From Ustilago trichophora (taxonomy: Eukaryota > Basidiomycota > Ustilaginomycetes > Ustilaginales > Ustilaginaceae), in assembly GCA_900323505.1 (NCBI GenBank), contig OOIN01000001.1, positions 1,364,001 through 1,428,000 on the forward strand: DNA of 64,000 nucleotides. The letters are read 5' to 3'. The notes under the pieces were generated by a model. It ran no database searches. It was not told where the DNA came from and was given only the letters and a program-made list of their open reading frames with translations. Of this stretch, positions 1-10,571 are shown piece by piece (the first letter of the stretch is position 1; every line of letters starts with the position of its first letter). Made by a program: the position numbers and the translations under genes.

Positions 1-3000
1 CGTAGAACAGGAGCTCGACGCTGATCTCGAGTCAGAGACCAACTCGGCGCCAGGGCACGACTCAACTTTGCGATCGAGGAATAGCGCCGCTGCTGCTCGC
101 TCCTCGAGGCGCAGTCGGAGGTCTGGCATACCTGCATTGCAGGATCGTCTTCCAGTCGGAGAAGGAGGTCCCTCAGCGCCGCCGCGCAACGCATCCTTCC
201 GCGACGCTTCAAAGCGCTTGTCGACGGGGGTTGGGCACGGTGATCTGGGCGTGGATGCGTACTCTTCCTCTGGTGTCGGTCCGTCGTCTCCATCCATGAC
301 GAGCTTCCTCGATCTCGATTCGCCCAGAACGTCAGAATCCAGCACTACCGGCAGATACTCGGTCCCAAGCAGAAGGGCCTCTCTCCACGCTTCGTCGCCT
401 AGAACCACCACACATCCCATCGACGCCGCAGGCGCTGCCTCAACTACGCAGAGGAGCAACAATGCATCTACGAGCTCCTCTACAGGGCAACCGTATCTCA
501 GCCAGGCCAACTCTCGACCCGCTTCAAGCGGTGGCAAAGCCGCATTCGCCAACGCAACCACAACCAAGGCCGATTTCTCAAAATCTGCCTCAACCGCTAC
601 AATCAGCTCCCTCAATCTCGACCGCGAAGCCATGCAGCGCTGGGTCCTTTCCGTCGGCTGTGTCAATTTTGACCTTGAACTCGGACCTGATCTCGAGTTT
701 CTCTATCCTCCCCTCGGCATCAGTCGCGAGGAGAGGGACAACATTGCATTCTCCTCTTTCCCCGATACCTCGATCTTTGACGATGGCTCGCTGGTCTTCT
801 CTTGGCGAGTGCGTGAGGTTCCACTCGACTCGTCCGGGTCGGAACCTCCGACGATCAAGAGTCTCAACGATGCACTGCAGCCTGCGTCGACGACGACGGT
901 GGGGGATGAAGAGACGCCCCGGCCCTCGATGAACAAGGCGGCGCTGCAGAATGCGATGCGCAAGAAGAAGGAGGCGGAGAAGAATGGCAATCTATCGGTG
1001 CCTACGAGCCCGACGAGTCCCACCACATCGGGTTTCAGGGATTCTTCGGCTTCGTCAACGACTAGCTCGCACGCGCTGTCCAGGCAGGCGTCGGATGCGA
1101 ACATGCACAATGGAGCGGCGGGGACGGGGACGATGACGTCGACAACGTCGTTCCACGAGAGGCTCACTCAGAAGCTCTTCTCCTCCGGCTCGGCTGGCAT
1201 GGCAAGACATTTCTCGCATGATCGTCACAGCAGTATGAGCTCTGCTTCTGCCGATGATGAGGGCGAGACCGCCATCTCGACCGCATCTGTCGGCGCTGCG
1301 GCAGGGTCCAATGCTTCCCCAGCCGGCAGCTCCATTTCGCAACCCTCCATCACCACCTCGGAAGTGATCGCACCCAAAAAGGCAGGCAACAGCACCTCGA
1401 GCAGCTACATCTACGGCTACGTCTTCTTCCGACAGAAGCGCGACCCTACCAACCGTCGTGGCTACTTTCAAAAGTCTGTCGTCATTTTATCGCATCTTCC
1501 ACTTGTTGGACTTTTCAGCGAAGTGGTAGCCCGCCTTGGACCGCTCTACTTTGAGCATGGAATGTCGATGTTCGAAGCGTTTGCCAACGATATTATGGCC
1601 TGGCCTGCGCCGCAACCGGGAACCATTCTCACCTTGCCCCTGCTGGGAAGCATAGTGACGGCGGCAATCCCGTTCGGACAGCAACCGCAGAACTCGCCCA
1701 ATGTCGAATCCGCCCCCATGCTGGCTTCTCTCTCTTCCTCCTCCGCCAACTCCAATACCGGTGGCGGGTTTAGAAATGCAGCTGCGACCATGACCATCCG
1801 TTCGCGCACTCGCCAATCCTCTGCCAATCGAGAACTGCCCGAGCCTCTGATCGGTCCCGAAGGTCCTCTCTTAGCCTCGATCCCTGCCACCACCTTGTTC
1901 GATACCTTCAAAGAAGCACTACCGGACCTGTGGCTTCTGTGGGAATGTGTACTTCTCGCCGAACCCATCTTGGTCATCGGTCCGGAACCAAAGATTGCAT
2001 CTGAGGCAGTGTGGCACATGCTAGATCTGATTCGACCCATTCCGTATGCTGGCGATTTCCGACCTTACTTCCACATCCACGACTACGATTTCCGCACACT
2101 GGTGACCAAGAACAAGCCGAATGCGGGGACGCTGATCGCAAGTACCAATCCGTTCTTCGCCACGGCGTGTGGACATTGGCCGCACGTGTTGAGGGTGGGG
2201 AAGGCTGCGGTCAAGTTGATCACCATCAAACATGGGTCGAATGGAGGTGGTGTTGGAGGAGGAGGAGGCAAGAAGATCGGTGGTGGGATTGCTGGTGGTG
2301 GAATAGGTGGTGGGCACGGAGCTGGAGGAGGAGGACCGGATCACATTCCTGGATTCACCACCAAACGCAAACGACGCATCAGTAAGGATCGAGCGCTGCT
2401 GAAACGTCTTCAAGACCTTGCGTCTGCTGCGACCAAAGCGGGTGGAGATGACGTGGCGATCCAAGCCGCCATTCAAGCTGCAAACGTAACCATGAGGCGA
2501 TACTTTGCCGATCTAACCGAAAGATTCCTCTCGCCACTCAACCGATACGTAGCCTCTTTGGTACCTGCATCGTTTGATCTCAGTTCGCCTTCGGAGGTGC
2601 CAAAGATCCGCCCTTTCAACACGATCGATTTCCTCGCTTCGCTCAAGGCGCACGGAACACCGCTTGCTATTCGGTCTCGATCGTTGCCTACGGGTGCGAG
2701 TGTACGTCAAAGTTTGTACCTCGATTTCTTACGATGTCCCAACTTCTCCCTCTGGTTGCACAGCCGAGTAGCAGCAGCGGAAGAGGAGCAACGTCGAAGA
2801 TACATAGCATCCCTCCTTCAAGGTGACGTAACCGCCTTCGGACACACGAGGGGAGAAATCGAAACCATCGACCTCTACTCTCGTCTAGTGGAAGAAATTC
2901 GTCTGGTAGATGTCCAATTGACCAGTCCGACCGAACCTGGACCTGGTAGTCGATGGCGTACTGACAAGCCTCATTCCACCAAAAAGCTCACCGACGAAGG

Positions 3001-3175
3001 AGCAGGCTCGAAACACGGCTCGGGGACAAACACTCCGACGTTCGCAAGCGCAAATTCAACAACAACGACCGAGAAGAAATTGTTGGATCAGAAAAAGAAA
3101 CTCATGATCCAGTTGGAGAAATTGTGTCAGACCCTACCAGATGATTTGCGGTCTAGTTTGCGTAGGCCTAGCTGA
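1..3175 (+). CDS. DENND6: DENN domain protein, DENND6/FAM116 type (5' partial)
   Basis: Predicted Rab guanine-nucleotide exchange factor of the DENND6 (FAM116) family; animal members act on Rab14 in endosomal recycling. The frame is open from base 2 and the first possible start at base 68 is TTG, so the gene begins upstream of the window. After about 190 low-complexity Ser/Thr-rich residues comes an upstream DENN module (bases ~632-830) with FDLELGPDLEFLYP and a following SFPD. Next is the family hallmark YIYGYVFFRQKRDPTNRRGY (~1408-1470), a WPAPQPG segment, and the core helical part with LLAEPILVIGP and FRPYFHIHDYDF (~1900-2103). A Gly-rich loop (~2239-2336) interrupts the DENN region just after STNPFFATACGHWPHVLRVG, which is unusual. 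The C-terminus is Lys/Ser-rich and ends at a TGA. The family call is firm; the specific Rab substrate is inferred. Confidence 0.85.
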   Translation, partial: VEQELDADLESETNSAPGHDSTLRSRNSAAAARSSRRSRRSGIPALQDRLPVGEGGPSAPPRNASFRDASKRLSTGVGHGDLGVDAYSSSGVGPSSPSMTSFLDLDSPRTSESSTTGRYSVPSRRASLHASSPRTTTHPIDAAGAASTTQRSNNASTSSSTGQPYLSQANSRPASSGGKAAFANATTTKADFSKSASTATISSLNLDREAMQRWVLSVGCVNFDLELGPDLEFLYPPLGISREERDNIAFSSFPDTSIFDDGSLVFSWRVREVPLDSSGSEPPTIKSLNDALQPASTTTVGDEETPRPSMNKAALQNAMRKKKEAEKNGNLSVPTSPTSPTTSGFRDSSASSTTSSHALSRQASDANMHNGAAGTGTMTSTTSFHERLTQKLFSSGSAGMARHFSHDRHSSMSSASADDEGETAISTASVGAAAGSNASPAGSSISQPSITTSEVIAPKKAGNSTSSSYIYGYVFFRQKRDPTNRRGYFQKSVVILSHLPLVGLFSEVVARLGPLYFEHGMSMFEAFANDIMAWPAPQPGTILTLPLLGSIVTAAIPFGQQPQNSPNVESAPMLASLSSSSANSNTGGGFRNAAATMTIRSRTRQSSANRELPEPLIGPEGPLLASIPATTLFDTFKEALPDLWLLWECVLLAEPILVIGPEPKIASEAVWHMLDLIRPIPYAGDFRPYFHIHDYDFRTLVTKNKPNAGTLIASTNPFFATACGHWPHVLRVGKAAVKLITIKHGSNGGGVGGGGGKKIGGGIAGGGIGGGHGAGGGGPDHIPGFTTKRKRRISKDRALLKRLQDLASAATKAGGDDVAIQAAIQAANVTMRRYFADLTERFLSPLNRYVASLVPASFDLSSPSEVPKIRPFNTIDFLASLKAHGTPLAIRSRSLPTGASVRQSLYLDFLRCPNFSLWLHSRVAAAEEEQRRRYIASLLQGDVTAFGHTRGEIETIDLYSRLVEEIRLVDVQLTSPTEPGPGSRWRTDKPHSTKKLTDEGAGSKHGSGTNTPTFASANSTTTTEKKLLDQKKKLMIQLEKLCQTLPDDLRSSLRRPS

Positions 3176-3562
3176 TATCGCAGCGTCGCAGCGGGAAGGT
3201 TCGGGGGGTGAATGTTGAAGGGTTGAAGAGGGTGACAGTACTGTACACATGCTTGGTCTGGTCCAAATTTCAGGCCGTCAACAATTTATTTCTGCCTATG
3301 CACACTTTGATTCACTACATTTTTACCACACTTTGCATTCATGATTGCTGAGTGACGAGGTTGGGTGCAGCATGTGCGTTCTATGATCTTGGGTGGTGTT
3401 TGGCAAAGAAGACGCCTGTGTGTTTTCTAGCGCTGTTGATGTTCGGGTCACGCTTTGACCGCTTAGACGAGGTTTCTCCTTCTGTCCTTCGGTGTCCCGG
3501 TCTTCATAACGTCTATAGTGAGACGCTGCGCCCTTCCCAGCCGACTCCGTCCTCTTGACAGA
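3176..3562. other. convergent 3' intergenic region
   Basis: Tail-to-tail spacer between the DENND6-like gene and the leftward unknown gene. It should hold both 3' UTRs. AT-richer stretches around 3270-3330 could carry polyadenylation signals; no other feature was seen. Confidence 0.5.
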
Positions 3563-6500
3563 TCAAGCGAGAGAGTCGGGACTGAACAGCGTCGAAAACT
3601 CGGTACCAGCCGAACGCGCTCGTCCGCCACGCTGCGAGTCTCCCATGAAGAGCGGTAGCTCCTCCTCCTCATCGCTGCTATCATCATCCCGTTCCGCTTC
3701 CGCACGAGCGGCATCATCCCGTACGACAAGGGCAGCAGCGGGGATGCTACCGACTCTATCTTCCGCGCTGATTGGCGTTCGGGTCTGTTCAACACGCATG
3801 TTGTGACTAGTGGTGTGACTGGTTTGGGTGCGGACGGATCGTGGTCGTGAGATGGCGCGCTTTTTGCCTTGACGGACGAGGCGACGGTGAATGTCGGCTT
3901 CTTCGTCGTCGTGGATGACGATGGGGTTGTCAGGGGTGATGCCTCTATTATGGGGAGGAGGGGGTGGCAGCATGCCGGCGTCGGTGGGAGCTTTGCCAAC
4001 CGCGCGAGGTCGTTCAACCCTGGCTCTCCACTGTTCGACTGTATGAGAAGTTGTATTCTCCCTGGCATCGCCATCAACCTGCATGCTGTCTACTGGTACG
4101 CGAGAAGCGGAAGAGGTTGCAGAGCGTGACATTGCGGCGACGTTGTCTTTGCCCGGAATGCAGCTGAGGGAACGCTTGGTTCTGGACGGAGGCGGATTTT
4201 GCATGAGATCGCTGACGTTTCCGACATTGCAAGCGGGTTTGCGTGCGACTCTGTCCAAACCTAGAGCTTCACCGAGACTGCGAGAGGTTGATGCGCCTCT
4301 CCTGACAGTTCGCCGCGAAGCACCTGCCACAGAGCCACCGTCGTCGATATCAGCATCCTTGGTGAGATCGATGCGTTCGCGCTTTACCATAGACTCTGGA
4401 ACCTCGCTTGCGACTGGAGTTGCCATTCTACTGCCAACAAACGTAGGGCTGCGGCTCCTCGCTTGGCCTCGACTCAAGCTGCGTGAGCGTCGATTGCTGC
4501 CTATTCGCGAGTCCACAAAGGTCTTGGCTCGAAACCTCGAGTCTTGAACCTGGCTCCTGTACTGGCTACGCAGCAATCGCAACGTGTCTCGCTTGAGACT
4601 CGCTCCAGCACGAACGACCTCCAGTGCGACATTGTTGGCAATGAGGTCCTGCTCATACTGTCTTTTGACCGCCTCAAATTTCGTCGCATGCGCCGCCCGT
4701 ACTTTGGCCAGCTTTTCGCACTGCAGTTCGTCCTTGTCTTTGTCGTCTAGCACTTTGTCCATCAGGTACCGGAAGACCTCGGCCATGCGCTGTGATGATG
4801 GCGTAAAGGTGGACCTTGCAGAAGTTGCTGCGGAAGGAGCCGGCGACGCCCCGGAACGGCCTCTTCCAGAACGTCGACATGCCGATGTGTTGCCGGCGAC
4901 ACTAGGTACTGCGTGAGGAGATTGTGTCATCGTAGCCAGGACCATCGTCCCCGACGCATTCGCCGCCTCCGACTGGGTCTTAGGAGGGCAGCTTCCTGCA
5001 GCCAAGGGAGCGTCAGATGATGATGAAGAAAGTACGAGCGGCTGTGATACCGCCAGTGGAACATCAGACGTCGCAGACGACAGCAGGGGCTGCTGTTCGC
5101 GAGAACTGCTTCCGGAAGCGGCCGGCTGTCCCTCTAGACCATCCGTCTGGGTACCAATTGAGCACAAGACAAATTGTGTGTCGTCGTTCGAGCTGGCGAT
5201 CGATGCAGCGGGCTGAGCAGCTGTGGTCGATGGGAAGACTTCACTGGCGGAAGTCAAAGGAACAGTTGGTGAATATGTCTGAGGGATCTGCTCCGAGGTC
5301 TTGGATGTTTCTTCCATCTGCACGTCCTCTGTGATGAGATTCGACTCGTTCGATGACTGGGCCGTGCCTGCAACGGTCACGGTGCCAGTATTGCCAATGT
5401 CAGCTGCACTAGGCTGCAGTGGCGAGTCCGCAGGTGTGAGAGAACCCATGGGTAGTGTCAGTGGCTGGATGACCATGCTCGAAGAGCAGACTTGGCTGGT
5501 TGGCGTTCCCGGATGCGACCACTCGTGGTAGCTGACGCCGACAGTTCGCGGCTCCTCGGTGAGTGTGGGTTGAGCACTCGGTTCCACCATCTGACAGGCC
5601 CGCAATGCGCCTTCAAGGTCTGTGTTCGGCTGAGACGAGTGACCACCAGCGTCCACCCATTGATTTTCCTGTGCATCGTCAAGAACATTGACGATCCCGC
5701 CAATGAGTTCGTTCAGTGAAGCTGCGAGTTGAGAACCCGATCCGCCCTCAGAGTGGCTTCTGGCACGGGTCTTGGGCACGGATTGAGGGATGCGGCCTCC
5801 CGACTGCTCCTCGTGAATCATTGTAGTCGCTGAAGCTGGTTGAGCATCCTGAAGCTTCGGCGAGGTAGAAGTGGCCGACGGAGTGATGCTAGGAGCAGTG
5901 CTGGTTCGGGCGGGAGCGATGGTTGAGGCGATGTTGGCGATCGCAGATCCGATGTTTGCCCAGGCTCGGTGGGCCAGAGGCGGAGAAGCTTGGTTGTTGG
6001 ATTCCTTCGCCGAGGATAAGCAATTGTCAACCATCGAAGTAGAGGTAGATTCGAATGCCTGAGCTTGTGCGATATCGGAAAGCGATGTGCCAGCGTTGAA
6101 GGGGGCGGCAAGGGCTTCAGCAGGAGAAGGGGCCGCACGAGCGTCAGGAGGGAGGATGGCTTGCAAATCGCCGCCGTATGGGACGTCGTTGGAAGGCAAG
6201 ACTGCTGGCGCAGCTGTGCTGGCATCATCCGATTGGGGTAGCGGGTCTTGAACATCTTTGACTTCGGTTTGGGCAATGTAAGCAGCGATGAAAGGTTGCA
6301 GAAGCCGCTCGTCGTCACTTCCGCTCCTGACGGCGCGTAGATCAGCGTGGTCGATGGAGGAAGGTTGATGGGACACTGGTACTCCCGGGAAGCGTGACTG
6401 CAGACCTGTTGGTGCCTGGTACTTGAAAGTGACGTTGATGACCTGCTTCTTGGATAGTCGTACCACTACATGCAACGAGCGAAAGGATATTGTCAGTACA

Positions 6501-7039
6501 CCATCACAGATCATCAACAATGTTGCCTCATGTCACTTACCGGTGATCGCGATGTCGCTTTCCGGCACTGTAAAGATTGCACCGGCTTCGAAGAAGACCG
6601 AAGATTGACCAGCGGGGAATTCGATCAGGGGAGCTTCACACAGAATGTCAGGGACGTCGCCTGCGGTGGTCCTTCGCACAGCCCGTAACATGATCTGGCA
6701 GGCTCCAGAATCCTGCGAAGCGTTGGGTGTTTCGAAGACGCTCGGGGCACGCCAAACGCGAGCGACAAAGCGCCCAATTTCGCTGGTATGTCCCGTCTCG
6801 AGTGCAACGGTCTCCCCCGAGACCGGGTCTCCGCCGTCGGCTGGGGTGATTTTGCTCTCGTACTGGCTCAAGCTGCTGCCAACTTCGTTGAGCAAGAAGG
6901 CTCCAACTAAGGTCTTGCCGTCCGAGCGCAGTCGCTGTCCTGCGTTCTGGTATTGTGTAAAGATGCGGGAAGCCTGAGTCGAGCTGGTGTCCCCTTCATG
7001 GATAAAGTGCAGATCGATACCGATGCCGTCGAAAAACAT
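3563..7039 (-). CDS. uncharacterised protein, two exons, coiled coil and Ser-rich
   Basis: Not recognised. Read as complement(join(3563..6465,6541..7039)), 1133 residues. The intron 6466-6540 is 75 bp, with a GTAAGT donor and a TAG acceptor, and the phases match (1 + 2 nt), giving AIT-VVRLSKKQ across the joint. The start was put at ATG 7039 (MFFDGIGIDLHF); the reading frame stays open to an ATG at 7126. The N-terminal ~170 residues, through the joint, look like a compact beta-rich domain (DGKTLVGAFLLNEVGSS, GRFVARVWRAP). A long Ser/Thr/Pro/Ala-rich disordered region follows. A helical, probably coiled-coil segment runs from MAEVFRYLMDKVLDDKDKDE to about RSQYRSQVQDSRF, then an RS-rich stretch (RSRSLSRGQARSRSPTF), basic clusters and an acidic DDDSSDEEEELPLF near the end. 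RS and acidic patches suggest a nuclear protein (inference). Confidence 0.75.
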
Positions 7040-8522
7040 TGCGAAGCTTGTGTAAGGAAGTAGCCGAGATTTTTGTAGCGTTTTGATGTTTTCTTGTTTT
7101 ATGCTGAGGGGGACGGAACCGTACAAAATTGTCTGGACGCAGAGACGAGACAGTGGTCGAGCTGACGGTATCGGCCAGAGAGTCGAGGCGAGTTGTGCTA
7201 AAGGCCAGGCCTTGTGGTGGCTTGATACGGTGCGGAGGAGATGGTTTTGCGGAGAGGGGGCCTTGCTGTGAATCGTGTGTGTGCGGAGTACTATGAGAGT
7301 CTTGGATGCAGTGTGAGTGCTGTGTGATTGTCACAAATTATGGACCGCGCTGTGAGGTATGAGCTAGAGGAGTCTTGTGACAGGATGTGGTCGGATGGGG
7401 GGCAAGAACAGAGAGTGGACAGGGAGACGGGCTTATATGCTTTTCAGGTCATCAGCGCTTCCGCACAGCTTCAATAAATGCTCTCCTACTGACTACGCTG
7501 TACGAGGTGGCTATGCCTCCGTCAAAGGGGCTCCCGCACTTCAGTGTCGACAAGACTTGTGTCTGCTGTAGGTGCGGAAGCAAATTTCGCTGCGGACGCT
7601 GTACAAGTGCGGAAAGAATCATGCTGCGGCAACGATGTAAGATGCGAGTTGCGAAGAGCACGATAAGCCGACACATTAAAGTTTGGATGAGGTGGCGACA
7701 GGTAGTGTTGAGGAGGACGTTAAGAAGAGGTGGCGATGAAGAAATGGTGACGAAGAAGTGGTGAAGACGGAGTGATGAAGTGGAGAGTCTCAGTACTTGC
7801 ACACCCGATACTGTCATGAACCTTACTGTAACTTGGTACGAAAATGATTGTGGAAGGCGACATATGTTGACATGCTGCGTTGCTTCCTTCGCACAGCTGG
7901 GGTTGCAAAGCTCGGTTTCCAGCACGTTGGTCAGCCGAGCATGGACGGACTTCATTTGAAGCTAATGTTACCTTGTGCTTGCTCTTTCTCTTTCTTCCTT
8001 CCGACGGAAGCCAATCGCTCAGCCTACACCATCCTTAAAAACAGCTTTGGACTATCACATCCTCGGTTGATGTTGAAGACATGCAAATTTCTGGTACGAC
8101 GATCCCAAAAAGGTGACATGCATTGGAACGATGCGGTGAGTAGTTGTGCGGCCAAATTGAAATGCGTAGATTGGTGCGAGTGGCTGTGGATAGTATACAT
8201 GTGAAGCTGCGAAGGCCGTTCTCGCTAGTTTCCGTTGATTCCGCAAAGCTGCCGAAGAATTGACCATCGCGGATTCGAGCGTGGGAAAACCCGTAATCGG
8301 GAAGGTGAGTGGAAAGCGTTGATAGGTTGGTGAGCAGCTGGAGTGGCCATATCGGCTTTGTGACGGGGTTGTAAGGCCTCTTGCCGACATGTGCCTAGTG
8401 TGATCATATCGAATGTGGCCAAACCGATCCAGCCAAAAGTTGTGCCAGCTGTTCATGATTGAAGAAAGTAGTCCTCGGCTGCGATCTAGACGGGCCGTCA
8501 TGGTAAATCGAGGTGGAAATAT
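7040..8522. other. gene-poor spacer upstream of the unknown gene and downstream of bL35m
   Basis: About 1.5 kb containing the promoter of the leftward gene starting at 7039 and the 3' side of the bL35m gene. Short open frames here have no family hallmarks. One plus-strand frame (7387-7764) contains a chance-looking cluster CVCCRCGSKFRCGRC. No RNA gene or mobile element was seen. Confidence 0.4.
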
Positions 8523-8936
8523 TTAGAGACTAGGACCCAGCAACCTTCTCAGCGTCCTATTGATCCTTCCTCTTGGGCTCAGCACGGTACCGCCGAGGTT
8601 GTTGAGCCTGTTCCTAGCCATATGCGAGTTCAAGTGAGCCTTTCCTGCCAAGCCACGCTTGAACGTGAGTTGGTATGCCTTGCCGCTACCGCTTCCAAGC
8701 GGCGACCATCGCTTCTTGGTACCTGAATGCGATTTGAGCTTGCCGCCGCTGCCGTGCTGTGCGAGGTGCTTGGTCCGTGGGCTGGCCTGTGCGATGTGAG
8801 ATGTTGAGAGGAGACGCATTGTGCTGCCAAAGTTGAGAGGATTTGTGAGCTTCGAGCTGGAAGCGACTGTAGAGGGAGTGCGAAGGGCGCCGAATGCGAT
8901 GCTCGCTAGGAGCCTTGATGTCGATGCGAAGACCAT
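8523..8936 (-). CDS. MRPL35: mitochondrial large-subunit ribosomal protein bL35m
   Basis: Structural protein of the mitochondrial ribosome large subunit, 137 residues from ATG 8936. The first ~55 residues are rich in Ser, Ala, Arg and Thr with almost no acidic residues, as expected of a mitochondrial presequence. The mature part matches the bacterial L35 pattern: KLKSHSGTKKRWSPLGSGSG, then FKRGLAGKAHLNSHMARNRL, a basic RNA-binding fold with the KxKSxSGxxKR hallmark. It is divergently arranged with the SAP30BP-like gene, with about 310 bp between the two starts. No intron is needed. The family call is confident; the presequence cleavage site was not determined. Confidence 0.88.
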   Translation of the reverse strand: MVFASTSRLLASIAFGALRTPSTVASSSKLTNPLNFGSTMRLLSTSHIAQASPRTKHLAQHGSGGKLKSHSGTKKRWSPLGSGSGKAYQLTFKRGLAGKAHLNSHMARNRLNNLGGTVLSPRGRINRTLRRLLGPSL

Positions 8937-9250
8937 GATGGTACTGTGGGTTGATCTCCGAATGAAGTATGGGTGGGGTAGAATGTCCCTGTTGGAGCCA
9001 AAGAGACGTGTTGCGATGCAGAGGTGGTAGGGAGAAGTACGATCTTCAGGAAGAAGTGGCAGGTGTCACAAGGAGGTGTCAAAGCTTCCAACTTTTCTTC
9101 CAAGCTTTCCGTGCACGTGATTCGGGCCCAAAATCACTCTCGGTCTAACAATGCATTGTTGAAAAATCGGCTTAGCCTCCACTCTTCAACACCAACAAGT
9201 GACATCCTCTCTGCTCTACGTCGACGCTGTGACCGACTCCGGTGGCCAAC
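8937..9250. promoter_or_regulatory. shared divergent promoter, bL35m / SAP30BP-like
   Basis: A 314-bp head-to-head spacer between the starts of the two genes; it must hold both promoters and 5' leaders. No canonical TATA box was identified, as is common for housekeeping promoters. Confidence 0.55.
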
Positions 9251-10405
9251 ATGCACGGTGAGTACCTCAAAGACAGGTCGGGGTACAGGTACCGTTCAGC
9301 TGACGATGGAAACCTCTGTATTATCACGGTAGGCTCTACGACCGGGGAGGTCGAGTCCAGCTCGACCAACCCCAAAAGCGCATCGGAAAACACCTCGAAA
9401 GAGCATCCAGCGGGTCACGTTCGCAACATGAAAGAAGACGCCAGGGAAAAGGCTGGCTTTTCCGCATTCCCCTCAACGATGCCAACCACCGGCGAAACGG
9501 ACGCCGAAGCAGGGCCACCAAGAGCACCACACAATCCTGCAGACTTCATGAAGGCAGCGCGGGACCAACATGCAGCTGAATTTGGCCGACACTCCCGTTT
9601 CCCAGCCTCGATCCTACCTCAGACACGGATTCGAGGGACAACTGCGCAAATTGGTGATTTCTTCGACCCAATGGCTTTGGCCGAGATCGACAATCCTGAG
9701 CTCTTTCGCGATCTGCCTCTACTTGGGCCTCCACCACAGCCTCGCGTTGAAGGTGGTATTGATCCCGAGCCACGGCCCTACTGGAATCTCAGCGTAGAGC
9801 GCTCCAAATTCTTCTCTGAGGGCCTCTTCGTCGAGCAGCCCCGCATCCCGGAAAACCCTACCGTGCAGGCAAACTTGGAACGATACCACGAACTCAAGAA
9901 GAAAGGAGTGCATTTCAACGAGAATTTGATGAGAAACCGGTCGTTTAAGAATCCACACGTATACTCGCAGCTTGTCGAGTTTTTGGGGATCGACGAGACG
10001 CGATCCAATCTACCCTGCCTCGACACTGGGCGAGGTGAAGCGGGGAGCTGGAGAGCGGTGTTCCCTCTCAGCGAGCAAGAGCTGATTGAAGGCGATCCGA
10101 TCGCGACGTTGGAAAAGCAACAGCAAGACCACATGGATAGGCAGATGGAGAAACTCAAAGCGGGTCATAAGCGGACGATTGACTTCAGCCGTGGTCAGTA
10201 TGAGGATGCGGATGACGGTCCGTCGCTCCGATCGGCATTGTCCTGGGAGGAGCCATTACGATCCGCAACATCATCAAAGACAGGTCATCGAGCCGATGAC
10301 AGAAAGCGGACTGCCCAGTCCAATGCTGGTTCAGAAGCAAAACGCCGCTCGTTCCCTGCTGACCAGCATCGAAAGTCTGGCAAGAACCGTTCAAAGCGGC
10401 ATTGA
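9251..10405 (+). CDS. SAP30BP: SAP30BP/HCNGP-family nuclear protein with a 7-nt first coding exon
   Basis: Homologue of HCNGP / SAP30-binding protein, a nuclear factor linked in animals to transcriptional repression and to splicing of short introns. Hallmarks: IPENPTVQANLERYHELKKK, GVHFNENLMRNRSFKNPHVY, then SQLVEFLGIDE and a C-terminal helix LEKQQQDHMDRQMEKLK followed by RTIDF, in the family order. The open frame begins at a GTG (9242). The likely structure is join(9251..9257,9333..10405), 359 residues. ATG-CAC-G is followed by a GTGAGT donor, and a 75-bp intron with a GCTGAC branch-like site ends at the TAG at 9330-9332, phase 1. A 42-bp intron ending at 9299 would also keep frame but seems too short. 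The family is confident; the first exon is a prediction. Confidence 0.8.
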   Translation: MHGEYLKDRSGYRYRSADDGNLCIITVGSTTGEVESSSTNPKSASENTSKEHPAGHVRNMKEDAREKAGFSAFPSTMPTTGETDAEAGPPRAPHNPADFMKAARDQHAAEFGRHSRFPASILPQTRIRGTTAQIGDFFDPMALAEIDNPELFRDLPLLGPPPQPRVEGGIDPEPRPYWNLSVERSKFFSEGLFVEQPRIPENPTVQANLERYHELKKKGVHFNENLMRNRSFKNPHVYSQLVEFLGIDETRSNLPCLDTGRGEAGSWRAVFPLSEQELIEGDPIATLEKQQQDHMDRQMEKLKAGHKRTIDFSRGQYEDADDGPSLRSALSWEEPLRSATSSKTGHRADDRKRTAQSNAGSEAKRRSFPADQHRKSGKNRSKRH

Positions 10406-10571
10406 CTTAGCCCGCAAGGTCGAATATCTGGATACCTTGCATGCATATACCCGCACAGAATGCAGTGCATCTCACTCTTCCACACCTTTGCAGAACCGGT
10501 TGATAGGTTGTAATGGATGTCTATTAGTCAAAAGCAGAGTCCGAAAGAGACGATTCCGGTGTAGCGAGTTC

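Noticed and set aside
7387..7764. Frame with CVCCRCGSKFRCGRC, like a small zinc finger
   Set aside because: No ordered surrounding domain, low-complexity end, and no promoter signals; chance cysteine cluster in non-coding DNA.
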